NCBI GenBank assembly: GCA_029851415.1
Contig: CM056743.1
Span: forward strand, 28,594,405 to 28,658,404
DNA length: 64,000 bases
Source: Eretmocerus hayati
Lineage: Eukaryota; Arthropoda; Insecta; Hymenoptera; Aphelinidae
Direction: 5' to 3'
A program made the position numbers and the translations under genes. Shown piece after piece: positions 35,349 to 45,080 of this stretch (the first letter of the stretch is position 1; the number at the start of each line of letters is the position of its first letter). The notes under the pieces were generated by a model, which was not told where the DNA came from, searched no databases, and worked only from the letters and a program-made list of their open reading frames with translations.

Positions 35349-36550
35349 GTAATGAGTAAAGACTAATGAAAGATGAATCTCAAGCCCAAATACTCAATGC
35401 ATGTTTAAGAACATAAGTGTCACATGCGCATGCAAAATTCTTGTTCGGGCGCTGTTAGTGCGTTGTGAAGAAGTGCTGAGGGTCAAAAACAACGAAAAAG
35501 ATATCATAGGTCTTATAAAGCAGGGAAATTTGATTCCAGTCTTGCAATTTCCATCCAAGATTCAGAACTTGAAATTTGTACCTAAGGGCTCCCACTAAAC
35601 ACAGGGTACCTACATTGAACAAAATTAACTGTTGTTTTGTGTACAGTTAACTGATATCTTCTATAGAAGTGAATTAGAAAGCCGGTCAGTCTCATGTTAT
35701 TTTTATGTCACGTAGAATCTGTCTGCACTGTAACAAAATCGTTGAATTTTCAACCAACATTTCAACCAGCTAGTTGAATTTCCAACCAGTCTGGTTGAAT
35801 TTTCAACTAGTTGGCTGAAATATTCTTTCAACCAAGTGGATGAATATTCAACCAAGTGATTAAATTCCGAGCCACGATAAACGGGGATTGTGACCGCCTA
35901 TCCGGATCTGCCACGCCTAGGTCGCGTAAATAATACTCCGACTCCATTGTCATGGGTATAATAAAAGGGATTCGTGAGGTTGGTGAACAGTAGTCTCGGT
36001 ACGACATTTTTGGATCAGACGAACAAGTTTCTTCGTGATTTTTCTTTTGGAAAAACATATGGGAAATAACGCCTGAGGCGTCCGCGCGAGCCTTCTTTGT
36101 CTAAAATCCAGGTTGAGCAACGTTTTTGCAGCTCTTATCTGGATGGGTGACCACTAGTCTCAGTTTGCAAAGCCAGTAACTTGGCCTGGCATTAGGGATT
36201 GGCAAACGCAAGATGAGCGGTCAAAAATCCGAATACTAATCGCAAAAACTTTGCTCATCCCGGCTCATCCTGAATTTCTTTCCGAATAAGCTCGTTTGGC
36301 CTCCGCGGTGATGTCCTTTTTCATTTGTTTACAACGAAACACGAAGGCACTTGTTTTTCTGACCCAAAATGTTGTGCGGAGAACTCAGAAGTCTTTATGT
36401 TGGGAGCGTAGCGGAGGTCCGACTTGGAGTGACAGGGGCAAAAACTCAACACATGGAGGTGGATTGAAATGAAGTCGACCAAAACCTAGAACTTCTTCGC
36501 GTAGGAAAACTTTCGAATGAGTATACTCCTTCGGACTCCTTCAAACCCTG
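35349..36550. other. Intron 4, with CAACCA-type palindromes and a 5S-like scrap
   Basis: Positions 35750-35865 contain repeated TTGAATTTTCAACCA and CAACTAGTTGGC palindromic motifs of a short interspersed repeat. At 36108-36180 the text GGTTGAGCAACG...CTGGATGGGTGACC resembles the internal promoter of 5S rRNA with many changes. Confidence 0.45.
36108..36180 (+). pseudogene. Possible 5S rRNA-derived fragment (SINE3-like or 5S pseudogene)
   Basis: GGTTGAGCAACG followed ~24 bases later by CTGGATGGGTGACC matches the A-box and C-box region of the 5S genes in this window (AGTTAAGCAACG ... TTGGATGGGTGACC) at nearly the same spacing. The 5' third and the 3' end of 5S are not recognisable. Either a decayed pseudogene or the head of a 5S-derived SINE. 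Confidence 0.35.
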
Positions 36551-36555
36551 ACTTA

Positions 36556-36884
36556 CAAGGAGAGGTCATGGTCTGTGGGTCGTGGATTCGGTTGAAACTC
36601 TGGGTATCGTCTCATTTTGGCACCAAAAGATGATATCCGAAACCGCTTACTTGAATGCTGAAACGTTTTGGAGCTACAGCCTATGACATTAGCGTTGCCC
36701 ATATAGGCCCATGTTGAAAGTTGATATATATAGGTATACTAACAATGCTAATGTGATTGACCATAGCTCTGAAACGTTTTAGCATTCAAGTTAGCGGTTT
36801 TGGATATCATCTTTTGGTGCCAAAAGGAGACGATTCCCAGAGTTTCAGCCGAATTCACGACCCACAGACCATGACCTCTCCTTG
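36556..36884. mobile_element. 329-bp hairpin MITE with TTA target duplication
   Basis: Starts CAAGGAGAGGTCATGGTCTG and ends with its reverse complement CAGACCATGACCTCTCCTTG. The arms of about 150 bp pair through CGAAACCGC..AACGTTTTGGAGCTA. It is flanked by TTA at 36553-36555 and 36885-36887. A 3-bp TTA/TAA duplication suits the PIF/Harbinger superfamily, though the ends differ from the other Harbinger-type MITE at 59107. No coding capacity. A diverged relative of one arm lies at about 23790-23890. Confidence 0.7.
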
Positions 36885-36974
36885 TTAGTTTTATGACCAT
36901 ACGTGTGGTGAAGACTAGTTTAATTGTTCAATCAATCAACAGGTGGAATTTCCATCCAAGCAATTATATGCCAC

Positions 36975-37190
36975 GATGGATGGATTGATGGATGATGGGT
37001 GGATGGGCGGATGGATGGATAGATGGATAGAGGGATGGATGGGTGATGGGTGGATGAATGGGTAAATAGACGGATGGATGGATGGTTGATGGTTGGATGA
37101 GTGGGGAGGGGGGTGTAGTGAGGATGGGTAATTGAATGGATGATAGCTGTATGATGGACGGATGGATGATGGAAGGATGGATGGACCCAT
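36975..37190 (+). repeat. Degenerate GGAT/GATG-rich flank of the microsatellite
   Basis: Imperfect (GGAT)n-type sequence on the plus strand, i.e. the opposite orientation to the (ATCC)n that follows. The two together could form a hairpin. Confidence 0.7.
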
Positions 37191-37200
37191 CATGTCCATC

Positions 37201-38603
37201 ATCCATCCATCCATCCATCCATCCATCCATCCATCCATCCATCCATCCATCCATCCATCCATCCATCCATCCATCCATCCATCCATCCATCCATCCATCC
37301 ATCCATCCATCCATCCATCCATCCATCCATCCATCCATCCATCCATCCATCCATCCATCCATCCATCCATCCATCCATCCATCCATCCATCCATCCATCC
37401 ATCCATCCATCCATCCATCCATCCATCCATCCATCCATCCATCCATCCATCCATCCATCCATCCATCCATCCATCCATCCATCCATCCATCCATCCATCC
37501 ATCCATCCATCCATCCATCCATCCATCCATCCATCCATCCATCCATCCATCCATCCATCCATCCATCCATCCATCCATCCATCCATCCATCCATCCATCC
37601 ATCCATCCATCCATCCATCCATCCATCCATCCATCCATCCATCCATCCATCCATCCATCCATCCATCCATCCATCCATCCATCCATCCATCCATCCATCC
37701 ATCCATCCATCCATCCATCCATCCATCCATCCATCCATCCATCCATCCATCCATCCATCCATCCATCCATCCATCCATCCATCCATCCATCCATCCATCC
37801 ATCCATCCATCCATCCATCCATCCATCCATCCATCCATCCATCCATCCATCCATCCATCCATCCATCCATCCATCCATCCATCCATCCATCCATCCATCC
37901 ATCCATCCATCCATCCATCCATCCATCCATCCATCCATCCATCCATCCATCCATCCATCCATCCATCCATCCATCCATCCATCCATCCATCCATCCATCC
38001 ATCCATCCATCCATCCATCCATCCATCCATCCATCCATCCATCCATCCATCCATCCATCCATCCATCCATCCATCCATCCATCCATCCATCCATCCATCC
38101 ATCCATCCATCCATCCATCCATCCATCCATCCATCCATCCATCCATCCATCCATCCATCCATCCATCCATCCATCCATCCATCCATCCATCCATCCATCC
38201 ATCCATCCATCCATCCATCCATCCATCCATCCATCCATCCATCCATCCATCCATCCATCCATCCATCCATCCATCCATCCATCCATCCATCCATCCATCC
38301 ATCCATCCATCCATCCATCCATCCATCCATCCATCCATCCATCCATCCATCCATCCATCCATCCATCCATCCATCCATCCATCCATCCATCCATCCATCC
38401 ATCCATCCATCCATCCATCCATCCATCCATCCATCCATCCATCCATCCATCCATCCATCCATCCATCCATCCATCCATCCATCCATCCATCCATCCATCC
38501 ATCCATCCATCCATCCATCCATCCATCCATCCATCCATCCATCCATCCATCCATCCATCCATCCATCCATCCATCCATCCATCCATCCATCCATCCATCC
38601 ATC
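37201..38603 (+). repeat. Perfect (ATCC)n microsatellite, ~1.4 kb
   Basis: About 350 uninterrupted copies of ATCC with no substitution over 1,403 bp. It lies in the last mapped intron of the zinc-finger gene, ending 186 bp before exon 5. All long frames across it (HPSI and WMDG repeats) are artefacts of the 12-base reading period and are not genes. The complete purity implies very recent expansion or an assembly artefact. Confidence 0.98.
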
Positions 38604-38788
38604 ACCGCGGACGAAAATCGCGTACAAACAGGGCCTCATGCATTAGTCGAAAATTATAGAAGTCTATTCTTCTGTGAAAAACTTTTCATCTCTGTATGGA
38701 CCATTGCAAAATTTTGAGTCGGAATCACATTTCGAGTATCATGGTTTTTCCGTCAGTATAAAAGCTTATATCACCTATTCCGTTGTAG

Positions 38789-38955
38789 AGGCCCCACCCA
38801 CTGCAGAAACCAGCTGCCTCGAAAGGATAACATCCGAGAACATGGATACTTGTACTACAGAGATTGATGTGGAGGCTCTGATGGATTCTACAGAGCAAAG
38901 TCCAGAGATAACTGAATACACGTTACACCTACAACAATGCGGAGGAAAGGTTGAT
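38789..38955 (+). CDS. Exon 5 of predicted secreted zinc-finger protein
   Basis: The acceptor CACCTATTCCGTTGTAG lets the exon start AG|GCC, joining exon 4 as G|AG (glutamate): again phase 1. The frame reads APPTAETSCLERITSENMD and TEIDVEALMDSTEQSPE, an acidic peptide with three cysteines and no known domain. The likely donor is GAT|GTAAGC at 38956 (phase 0). A weaker alternative at 38950 would restore phase 1. If unspliced, the frame meets a stop at 38974. Further exons, if any, would lie across or beyond the gypsy cluster. Confidence 0.5.
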
Positions 38956-39760
38956 GTAAGCTATTCAGAGTGACGATAGTTCTGGTTTGTTTTCAACCTA
39001 GAACACGTTGAGTGCACAAATTAAAATAAATTCAAGAATTAATGTGCAAATTTGGATATGTAGCGGAATTCTTTAAGCTCGAGATTCTTTCTTGGGTTCA
39101 CCAGTTGTATCTAAAAAGAGATACCTCCTTTACGGCAAGATATTGCAGAACCAAAGCCAGTCAGTATCCCGGAGAGGTGCGATCCTATGTTTGAAGTTTT
39201 ACGTGGGAAATTATAGGTAGCTGAAATATTCACTGTAGAAAATGTCGACGATCTTACCAATCGGTGATCAATTTCAAGATTAGAAGTTCTTATTTCCACT
39301 AGCTTCCCGCAAATGAAACCGCTTTTGGATTAGCGAATTTTATAATAGCTCGTAAAATTACCACGTGCAGCAAGTGTCGCTTTTACTTCTCGTGTGTGAT
39401 ATGAAATTTCTGTAAATCTGAGAGAAGTGAATTCAGTAAGACGGCGTGGTAAATTTATTGAAATTCAAGAAGCTTCAATCATCGGGATATCGTGATTGGA
39501 TGTTCTTCGCGCGTCTTAATGAGTTCGTCACTTGCATTTGAAGTATAAAATATAGCAGTGCACTGCACATGCAAGAATCCGAGACAATCATGTAACCAAG
39601 GCCAAGTCAGTATGAATAAAGTAGTTACATAAGGAAGCAATTACAGGAGGACACCTAAACCTCACCTTGTGACTCAAAAAATGGCATGGAAGTAACCCGC
39701 AATAAACCCCTATTTATGTTCGAAAAATTCCGTATCAAGCCTGACAAAATACAGTATCAT
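38956..39760. other. Sequence downstream of exon 5, nothing recognised
   Basis: AT-rich, short frames only. No further splice-supported exon or polyadenylation site was chosen. Confidence 0.4.
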
Positions 39761-39778
39761 CCAAACGGGGTTAGATTG

Positions 39779-39966
39779 TGCCCTTCTGTCCCTCATTCTT
39801 GGGTGTGATGCGATTCAGTTTTACCCGGATATCAAACTTTATCCCCTCAACGGACTTGCCGTTGAAGAAAATCAGAAGCAAGTTCTTGCCCCGTGCGGGA
39901 TTCGACCACACGCCTTTGAATTTGGTGGGATCGTGAGGCTAGCGATCTATCGACCCCTGCACGGAG
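39779..39966 (-). mobile_element. tRNA-derived SINE fragment
   Basis: The minus strand begins with a tRNA-like head. It contains GTGGTCGAATCCCGC, a good RNA polymerase III B box, about 60 bases after GTCGATAGATCGCTAGCC. A non-tRNA body follows (GGCAAGAACTTGCTTCTG onward). A box and arms are degraded and the 3' end is not defined. It abuts the outer end of the left LTR-like repeat. Confidence 0.45.
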
Positions 39967-39977
39967 GATCACGCTAG

Positions 39978-40402
39978 TGTGACGTCTGTATGTTAGTGGG
40001 TATGGGAAAAAGCTCTTCTAGATGAATCTCCGAGCCAAGAACTTAATCTTATAGCTCAGGGTTCCCGTTCAGTCAATTCAACAACTGTTCATTTTCTGAT
40101 GCCGTGGCAGGTTCGATTGCCATAACTTTTATGATGAAGGAAGAAGATAGAGGGTTACACCCAATAATGAACTGATTGAACGTATATTCAATGCCGGACG
40201 TGTGTTGAACGCTTGAATGAAGCGTAGTTATTGTGATAATTTCATAATAAAGGAAAAATGCACGCCGGTGGATGATTAATGTTGGTCAAGCGAAAAAAGT
40301 GCTTCGAATACAATGAAAAAGGTTGAAATGAAAGCTTCTGATTGACGACCGGTGAGACTGTCGTGCCAAAGTAAAAACTGACGAAACAAACAAGCGCGAT
40401 TG
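39978..40402 (-). repeat. Left LTR-like repeat (3' LTR side)
   Basis: About 425 bp starting TGTGACGTCTGTATGTTAGTGGG, directly repeated at 62102-62527 with an estimated 85-90% identity by eye. It lies ~450 bp beyond the integrase C-terminus, where a 3' LTR is expected. The right boundary is unclear because the copies diverge after AACAAGCGCGATTG. Confidence 0.6.
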
Positions 40403-40850
40403 AGTTTCGGCTCATAACGAGGCAGAAACCTCGTTCACCTGTATGCTCAATCAGTCTCTCTTATAAGAAGGGGTCTATAGAAGGGGTTTTGGCCTTCATT
40501 AGGCAAGCTCAGATCATTTAGATCAACAAGAAAACTGGAAGTTGGCGAGTAGATGTGAGAGTAGTGATGTTCGTTTTTGCAAGTAAGGATTATATCGCGT
40601 AACGCTTATACTCAGGCACATTATTATAAGGTTCTTAATCTGATGAAATCAATGATTTCTACAACTGTTTTTGTAGGCGTAGCCCAATTTTATGCTTCTT
40701 TTTCTATCAACTCTGATTAATGTAAGCTAGGGGTTAGTCAATATGTAGCTGTTTTAGAAAATTCAAACGGAGTTATATACTACAATATATAAAGGCTAAC
40801 AGACTTAAAAGCTATGCTATGAAACAGATCAAAACTGTCGAATTCAAGTT

Positions 40851-41765
40851 TTAGTCACTGATATCGGTTTGTTTTTTCTTGGCTTTTATGACCTTCGACG
40901 CGCAGTTTATGTGAGGAATTCGGAGTCTGTTAGCATGAACAAGTTTTGAAGTCTTATTGAATTGAATTCTCACGTTGCATTTGTTGATGACCTCAAGGAT
41001 TTTGTGGGAACCTGAGTAGTAGTCCCCGAATTTGCCGGGTTTGGGACCCTTCAGCAGAATAACGTGGTCACCCACCTTGAAATTTTGTTCATTTACATGA
41101 CGGTCGTGGTTTCGTTTGGATTTGACTTTCGAAGGAACAAGGTTGTCTTACGCAAGTTTCCTCACGCCATTGAGGCGTACGACTAAATTTCTGATATAAT
41201 CTTGGTATGTAGGACATAAATCGGTATCTTGTAAAGCTTGGTCAGATGGTAACCTAGCAAATCGGCCGCAAAACTACCTCGAAAGGGGTGTGTTTTATCG
41301 ACTCTTGGACAGAGGAGTTATAGTTGAGGCAGGCGATCTCTAAGAATTGATCCCATTCATTATGTTTCGAAACGTAATGTTTCAGGAATTCAATCAGCAC
41401 GTGATGCGATCTTCCTAAACTACCGTTCAACTGCTTCCTGAATGCTGAGTAAACTACGTGACAAATTCTGAATCTAGCTGCCACTCTCTTCATTAAGTTG
41501 CTCAAAAAATCTCTACCTTGATCGGTGAGTATGATTCTGGGTGCGCCAAATACACATATGAGTCGTTTCACAAAAGCATCAAGTATGGAAGAAGCTGTGG
41601 CGTTCAAGAGAGGTACGGCTATATAATATTTCGAGAGTTGGTCTTGCATTGTGAGTATGAATTGATGTCCATGTGCGGTTTTTTCTAGTGGGCCGACTAT
41701 GTCTAGGGCGACTCTATCAAAAAACAGTACCAGAGGAATCGGTAGGTTTATTCGATTATGTAGTT
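40851..41765 (-). pseudogene. Ty3/gypsy integrase
   Basis: Integrase joins retrotransposon DNA to the host genome. The catalytic core is readable: VALDIVGPLEKTAHGHQF, FILTMQDQLSKYY (first Asp), IILTDQGRDFLSNLMK (second Asp) and NGSLGRSHHVLIEFL. Gypsy integrases have glutamate in the last motif (NGSLERSHH); here it is glycine, so the DDE triad is broken. A separate downstream frame, 40851-41075, carries a GPY/F-like C-terminal module (GPKPGKFGDYYSGSHKILEV ... VHANRLRIP). The N-terminal zinc-binding part is missing because a foreign sequence begins at about 41765. Confidence 0.8.
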
Positions 41766-43313
41766 CGGAGCGTCCGGAGCGCTCCCAACCAAACAGGCAT
41801 TCGGGAAATATTTCGCTCCAAACGTTCCGAACCGCCCCGGTGACGTGCAAGCGCCTGCTACGGTCTGTGTGGGCAGCTACTCTACTCGATACCATAGTGC
41901 GTTCACGCTTATTCTTGCTTACTCTACCGCGAGAGCACTTAGATGAATTTGTGCAACTATAACGTGAATATTCGATTATTGGAGTGCGTATATATCCCAA
42001 GTGGAACAGTTACGATTATAGTGCTGAATCAACAAGTGAATAAATCAATAACCCTGCACCTTATTAGGTTATGCATTTGTAAAAATGAGCAATCCACTCG
42101 ATTTTGAGATAGCATCAAACTGCTTATCATCATCGGATGTTGAAGATGAGAAGTATTCATCCTCGTCAAACCTAAATTCGGACAATTCATTGTCATCTGG
42201 TGCAATGTCCGTATTATTCGATGATGACGAATCCGACAGTAGTGATTGGCCAAAAAGAAGGAAGAGAGCTTGTTCCCAAAACTATTGCGACGAAACAGTG
42301 CAGAGGTACAGCGATAAAAAATTTGTACGGATGTTTCGACTGCCCAGAGACATCGTGAATAGTTTAATAAAACAGTATGCCAGCTCCGAGTATTTTGAAT
42401 CTGAAGGTAAGGTATATTGTTTATTTTATTTTTATTTATTTAAATTAAGTTCACGGTCTTTTGACGTTTAACAAAAAATACATATGTATTCCTTGTTAAA
42501 GATTGAAAGAGTGGTACATATCATATTGTATTCATTCTTGTTGGTGAATTGGATAATCTCTGCAATCCACGTATTCGTTAGGAAATTTTCAGCTTTTTAA
42601 TTAAAAGCATTCAGAACTAACTCTATGTAATGCCCCTAAGCAAAATTTGCATGCTGTTGCGAATCATTGAGAGAACTAAAACCGGTATAAGTCTAAGTTT
42701 CGTCACCATTTCTCGTGAAAATTGTTATATAGATACGCCCAGTGCCACGCTTGATTTTTCTTGTCTGCTCATATACTCGCCAGCGAGGCGCTAATTAGAA
42801 CTTTAGCTTGTGCTACGTGGTTGATAGCAAACTGAATTTGAACAGAAAATTTATTTCGGAATTATCTGATACAAACTCTTCAATTTTTTTCGGAGAGAAA
42901 TTGAGAGGGGATTGTCCCGAATCGCGTGTCCAATAAGCTTGATGAGATGGGTATGTTTAGCAGTGGTTTTGAACGGTTTTACGTTCACTTGGGCCGTGCC
43001 CAACGTTGAAGTAAAGCAGTTCTCAAATTAAAGACATAGCAATCGATCATCTAAAGCTCCACAAATTATTCATGCAATATTTAGTGGCTATAAAATGTGA
43101 TTTTTCACTCATTTTTAGTATCAGATTCTCGAGGACTGCCCAAAATTGCACCACGCCATCAGATGTATTGTTTTCTTTATTTTGTGGGCCATCAAGCTGC
43201 TACGTACGAAGGAACATTTGATCGTTTTGATCTTCCGGCTGATACTGTGTTCAATATTCCCAAAAGGGCAGCTATGCACCTAATTTGATCAATTGGCCAA
43301 GTGAGGAAGAAAG
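41766..43313 (+). mobile_element. Truncated PIF/Harbinger-type element
   Basis: It interrupts the gypsy integrase at about 41765 and carries only the 5' part of a Harbinger transposase gene. The right side ends in TATG repeats and another repeat's tail. No matching inverted terminus or target duplication could be found, so the boundaries are approximate. Confidence 0.5.
42085..43288 (+). pseudogene. Harbinger transposase, N-terminal two exons only
   Basis: Exon 1 (42085-42406) starts MSNPLDFEIASN and has a Ser/Asp-rich tract, a basic PKRRKRA segment and YSDKKFVRMFRLPRDIVNSL, which matches the N-terminal block of Harbinger nucleases. The donor GAAG|GTAAGG and acceptor CATTTTTAG (43118) are both phase 1. 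Exon 2 gives GLPKIAPRHQMYCFLYFVG and FDRFDLPADTVFNIPKRA, the family's helix-turn-helix region. A frameshift near 43285 moves the next conserved block (NLINWPSEEESV) to another frame, and the DDE catalytic half is absent. Confidence 0.65.
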
Positions 43314-43468
43314 TGTATGTATGTATGTATCTTTATTTCAGCCACTTTAGGGCTCAGAAATGGACTCGTATTACAAATACATGAATAGCTTAATCTTCTA
43401 GAATATCTTATTCCTAATTACAAAATTCTTACTGTTTAGTCTTCGGTCGTCAAACTTGCTCTCTCAAC
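43314..43468. repeat. TATG repeat and repeat-derived tail
   Basis: (GTAT)n at 43314-43328 followed by CTTTATTTCAGCCACTTTAGGGCTCAG. Read on the minus strand this resembles the end of a retroelement (AATAAAGATACATACATAC). Its parent element was not identified. Confidence 0.35.
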
Positions 43469-44010
43469 ATAATCATTAGGGTGGGCCGAAAAACCACTTT
43501 TTTCGATATCGATACGCTTGGGGTCGGAAAAGTTGGGTTTCAACTAGTACATGTGGAAATTCTTTCGCTGAGCACTGAGAAACCACATCTTCAGTTGCAG
43601 CAAGAGCCGTGAAGGTTTTATCCGAATTAACACAGGTTTAAATGGGAAAGTACCTTTTTTGCTCATTTCTTCCTCACTGTTTATCACGTATTTCTGACGC
43701 ATTTTGACATTTTTCGACGTACCTTAGCTCATTCTGAAGCTTGTTCCAAACACTTTAAAATGAACTAAAGTGCGTTCAATTTTGTGTCATTAAAGCCAAG
43801 CTATCTCAGATTTTCTAAAAGTTGAGTTATAACGAAAAAAACCGAAAATTGCGATTTTGACCTTGTGTAGCTTGCTGAACGATCAAAGCTCCGACTGATT
43901 GGACAGCACATGAAGTGTTATGTTCAAAAGTTCCCTGAGATCGCCTGCCACAGACCTCTCAGGCTATATCTGATATCATGACAACCCCTCCTCTTTTCTT
44001 ATACGGGCTT

Positions 44011-44444
44011 CGTCGTAGCACCTCCTCCTCTAGTTCGGCACGCCACCACTAGGTGGATGCCGGTCTTCAGTGAACTGCTACTGAAACTGATAACGGAGGC
44101 ATTTTCTAAAGTTTATGGTGAGGAAAATAGAGAAAACTATATATCATCAACCCTTCGATCTAGGCATTCGTTGCCGAAGTTCGATTCGAAGAAAGATTTC
44201 AATCCTCTGTGAGATGATTCCAAAATCTATTGAAAGTATGGAATATCTTTCAAAGAGGTAGGGGAATAATCGAAAATATAATATGAGAATGAAATCAAGA
44301 TAACTATAAGATGAAAGAATCAGAAAAGACAAGAAAATGAAAATAAGAAAATTACAAAATAAATCAGAAAATACAAAATCCAGAAAGAAAGATGAAAAAT
44401 AAAAAAAACGTAACTCTGCCATTGTCGATCTCAAGTCCGTACGA
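44011..44444. other. hAT-like element inner loop
   Basis: Non-coding spacer between the TIR arms. About 70 bp (44322-44400, AAGACAAGAAAATGAAAATAAG...) is the reverse complement of sequence directly abutting the I-type LINE poly(A) at about 30340-30408, showing a shared repeat. Confidence 0.6.
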
Positions 44445-44947
44445 GAAAAGAGAAGGGGTTGTTATGATATCAGATATAGCCTGAGAGGTCTGTGGCAGAC
44501 GATCTGAGGGAACTTTCGAACATAACACTTCATGTGCTGTTTAATCAGTCGGTGCTTCGATCGTTCAGTAAGCTACACAAGGTCAAAATCGCAATTTTCG
44601 GTTTTTTCCGTTATAAGTCAACTTTTAGAAAAATTGAGATAGCTCGGTTTCAATGACACGAAATTGAACGTACTCTAGCTCATTTTAAAGTGTTTGGAAC
44701 AAGCTTCAGAATGAGCTAAGGTACGTCGAAAAATGTCAAAATGCGTCAGAAATACGTGATAAACAGTGAAGAAGAAATGAGCAAAAAAGGTACTTTCCCA
44801 TTTAAACCTGTGTTAATTCGGAAAAAACCTTCACGGCTCTTGCTGCAACTGAAGATGTGGTTTCTCAGTGCTCAGTGAAAAAATTTCCACATGTACTAGT
44901 TGAAACCCAACTTTTCCGACCCCAAGCGTATCGATATCGAGAAAAAG

Positions 44948-45080
44948 TCTTGTCTAAACAAATTAAGAGAAGTCCATGGGTGTGTGCCACTGTTCTATTA
45001 TAGATATGTTGATGATACAGTCCTATGCGTGAAGAAAGATCAGGTAGACTTAGTCGTAAAAACGTTCAATGAGTACAGCA
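44948..45080 (+). pseudogene. Penelope reverse transcriptase fragment
   Basis: About 44 codons: LREVHGCVPLFYYRYVDD, then TVLCVKKDQVDLVVKTFNEYS. The YVDD catalytic box and its surroundings are typical of Penelope-like rather than LINE or LTR enzymes. It is interrupted by the LINE at about 45081. Confidence 0.7.

Noticed and set aside
37201..38603. CRISPR-like repeat array
   Set aside because: It is a uniform microsatellite with no spacers, in a eukaryotic genome.
36936..38659. Very long frames encoding (WMDG)n and (HPSI)n repeats on both strands
   Set aside because: They are the unavoidable translation of a perfect 4-bp repeat in frames without a stop; there is no promoter, domain or splice context.
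42985..43020. CCGTGCCCAACGTTGAAGTAAAGCAG resembling reverse 5S sequence
   Set aside because: Only about 20 bases match and the promoter boxes are not in order; likely chance.
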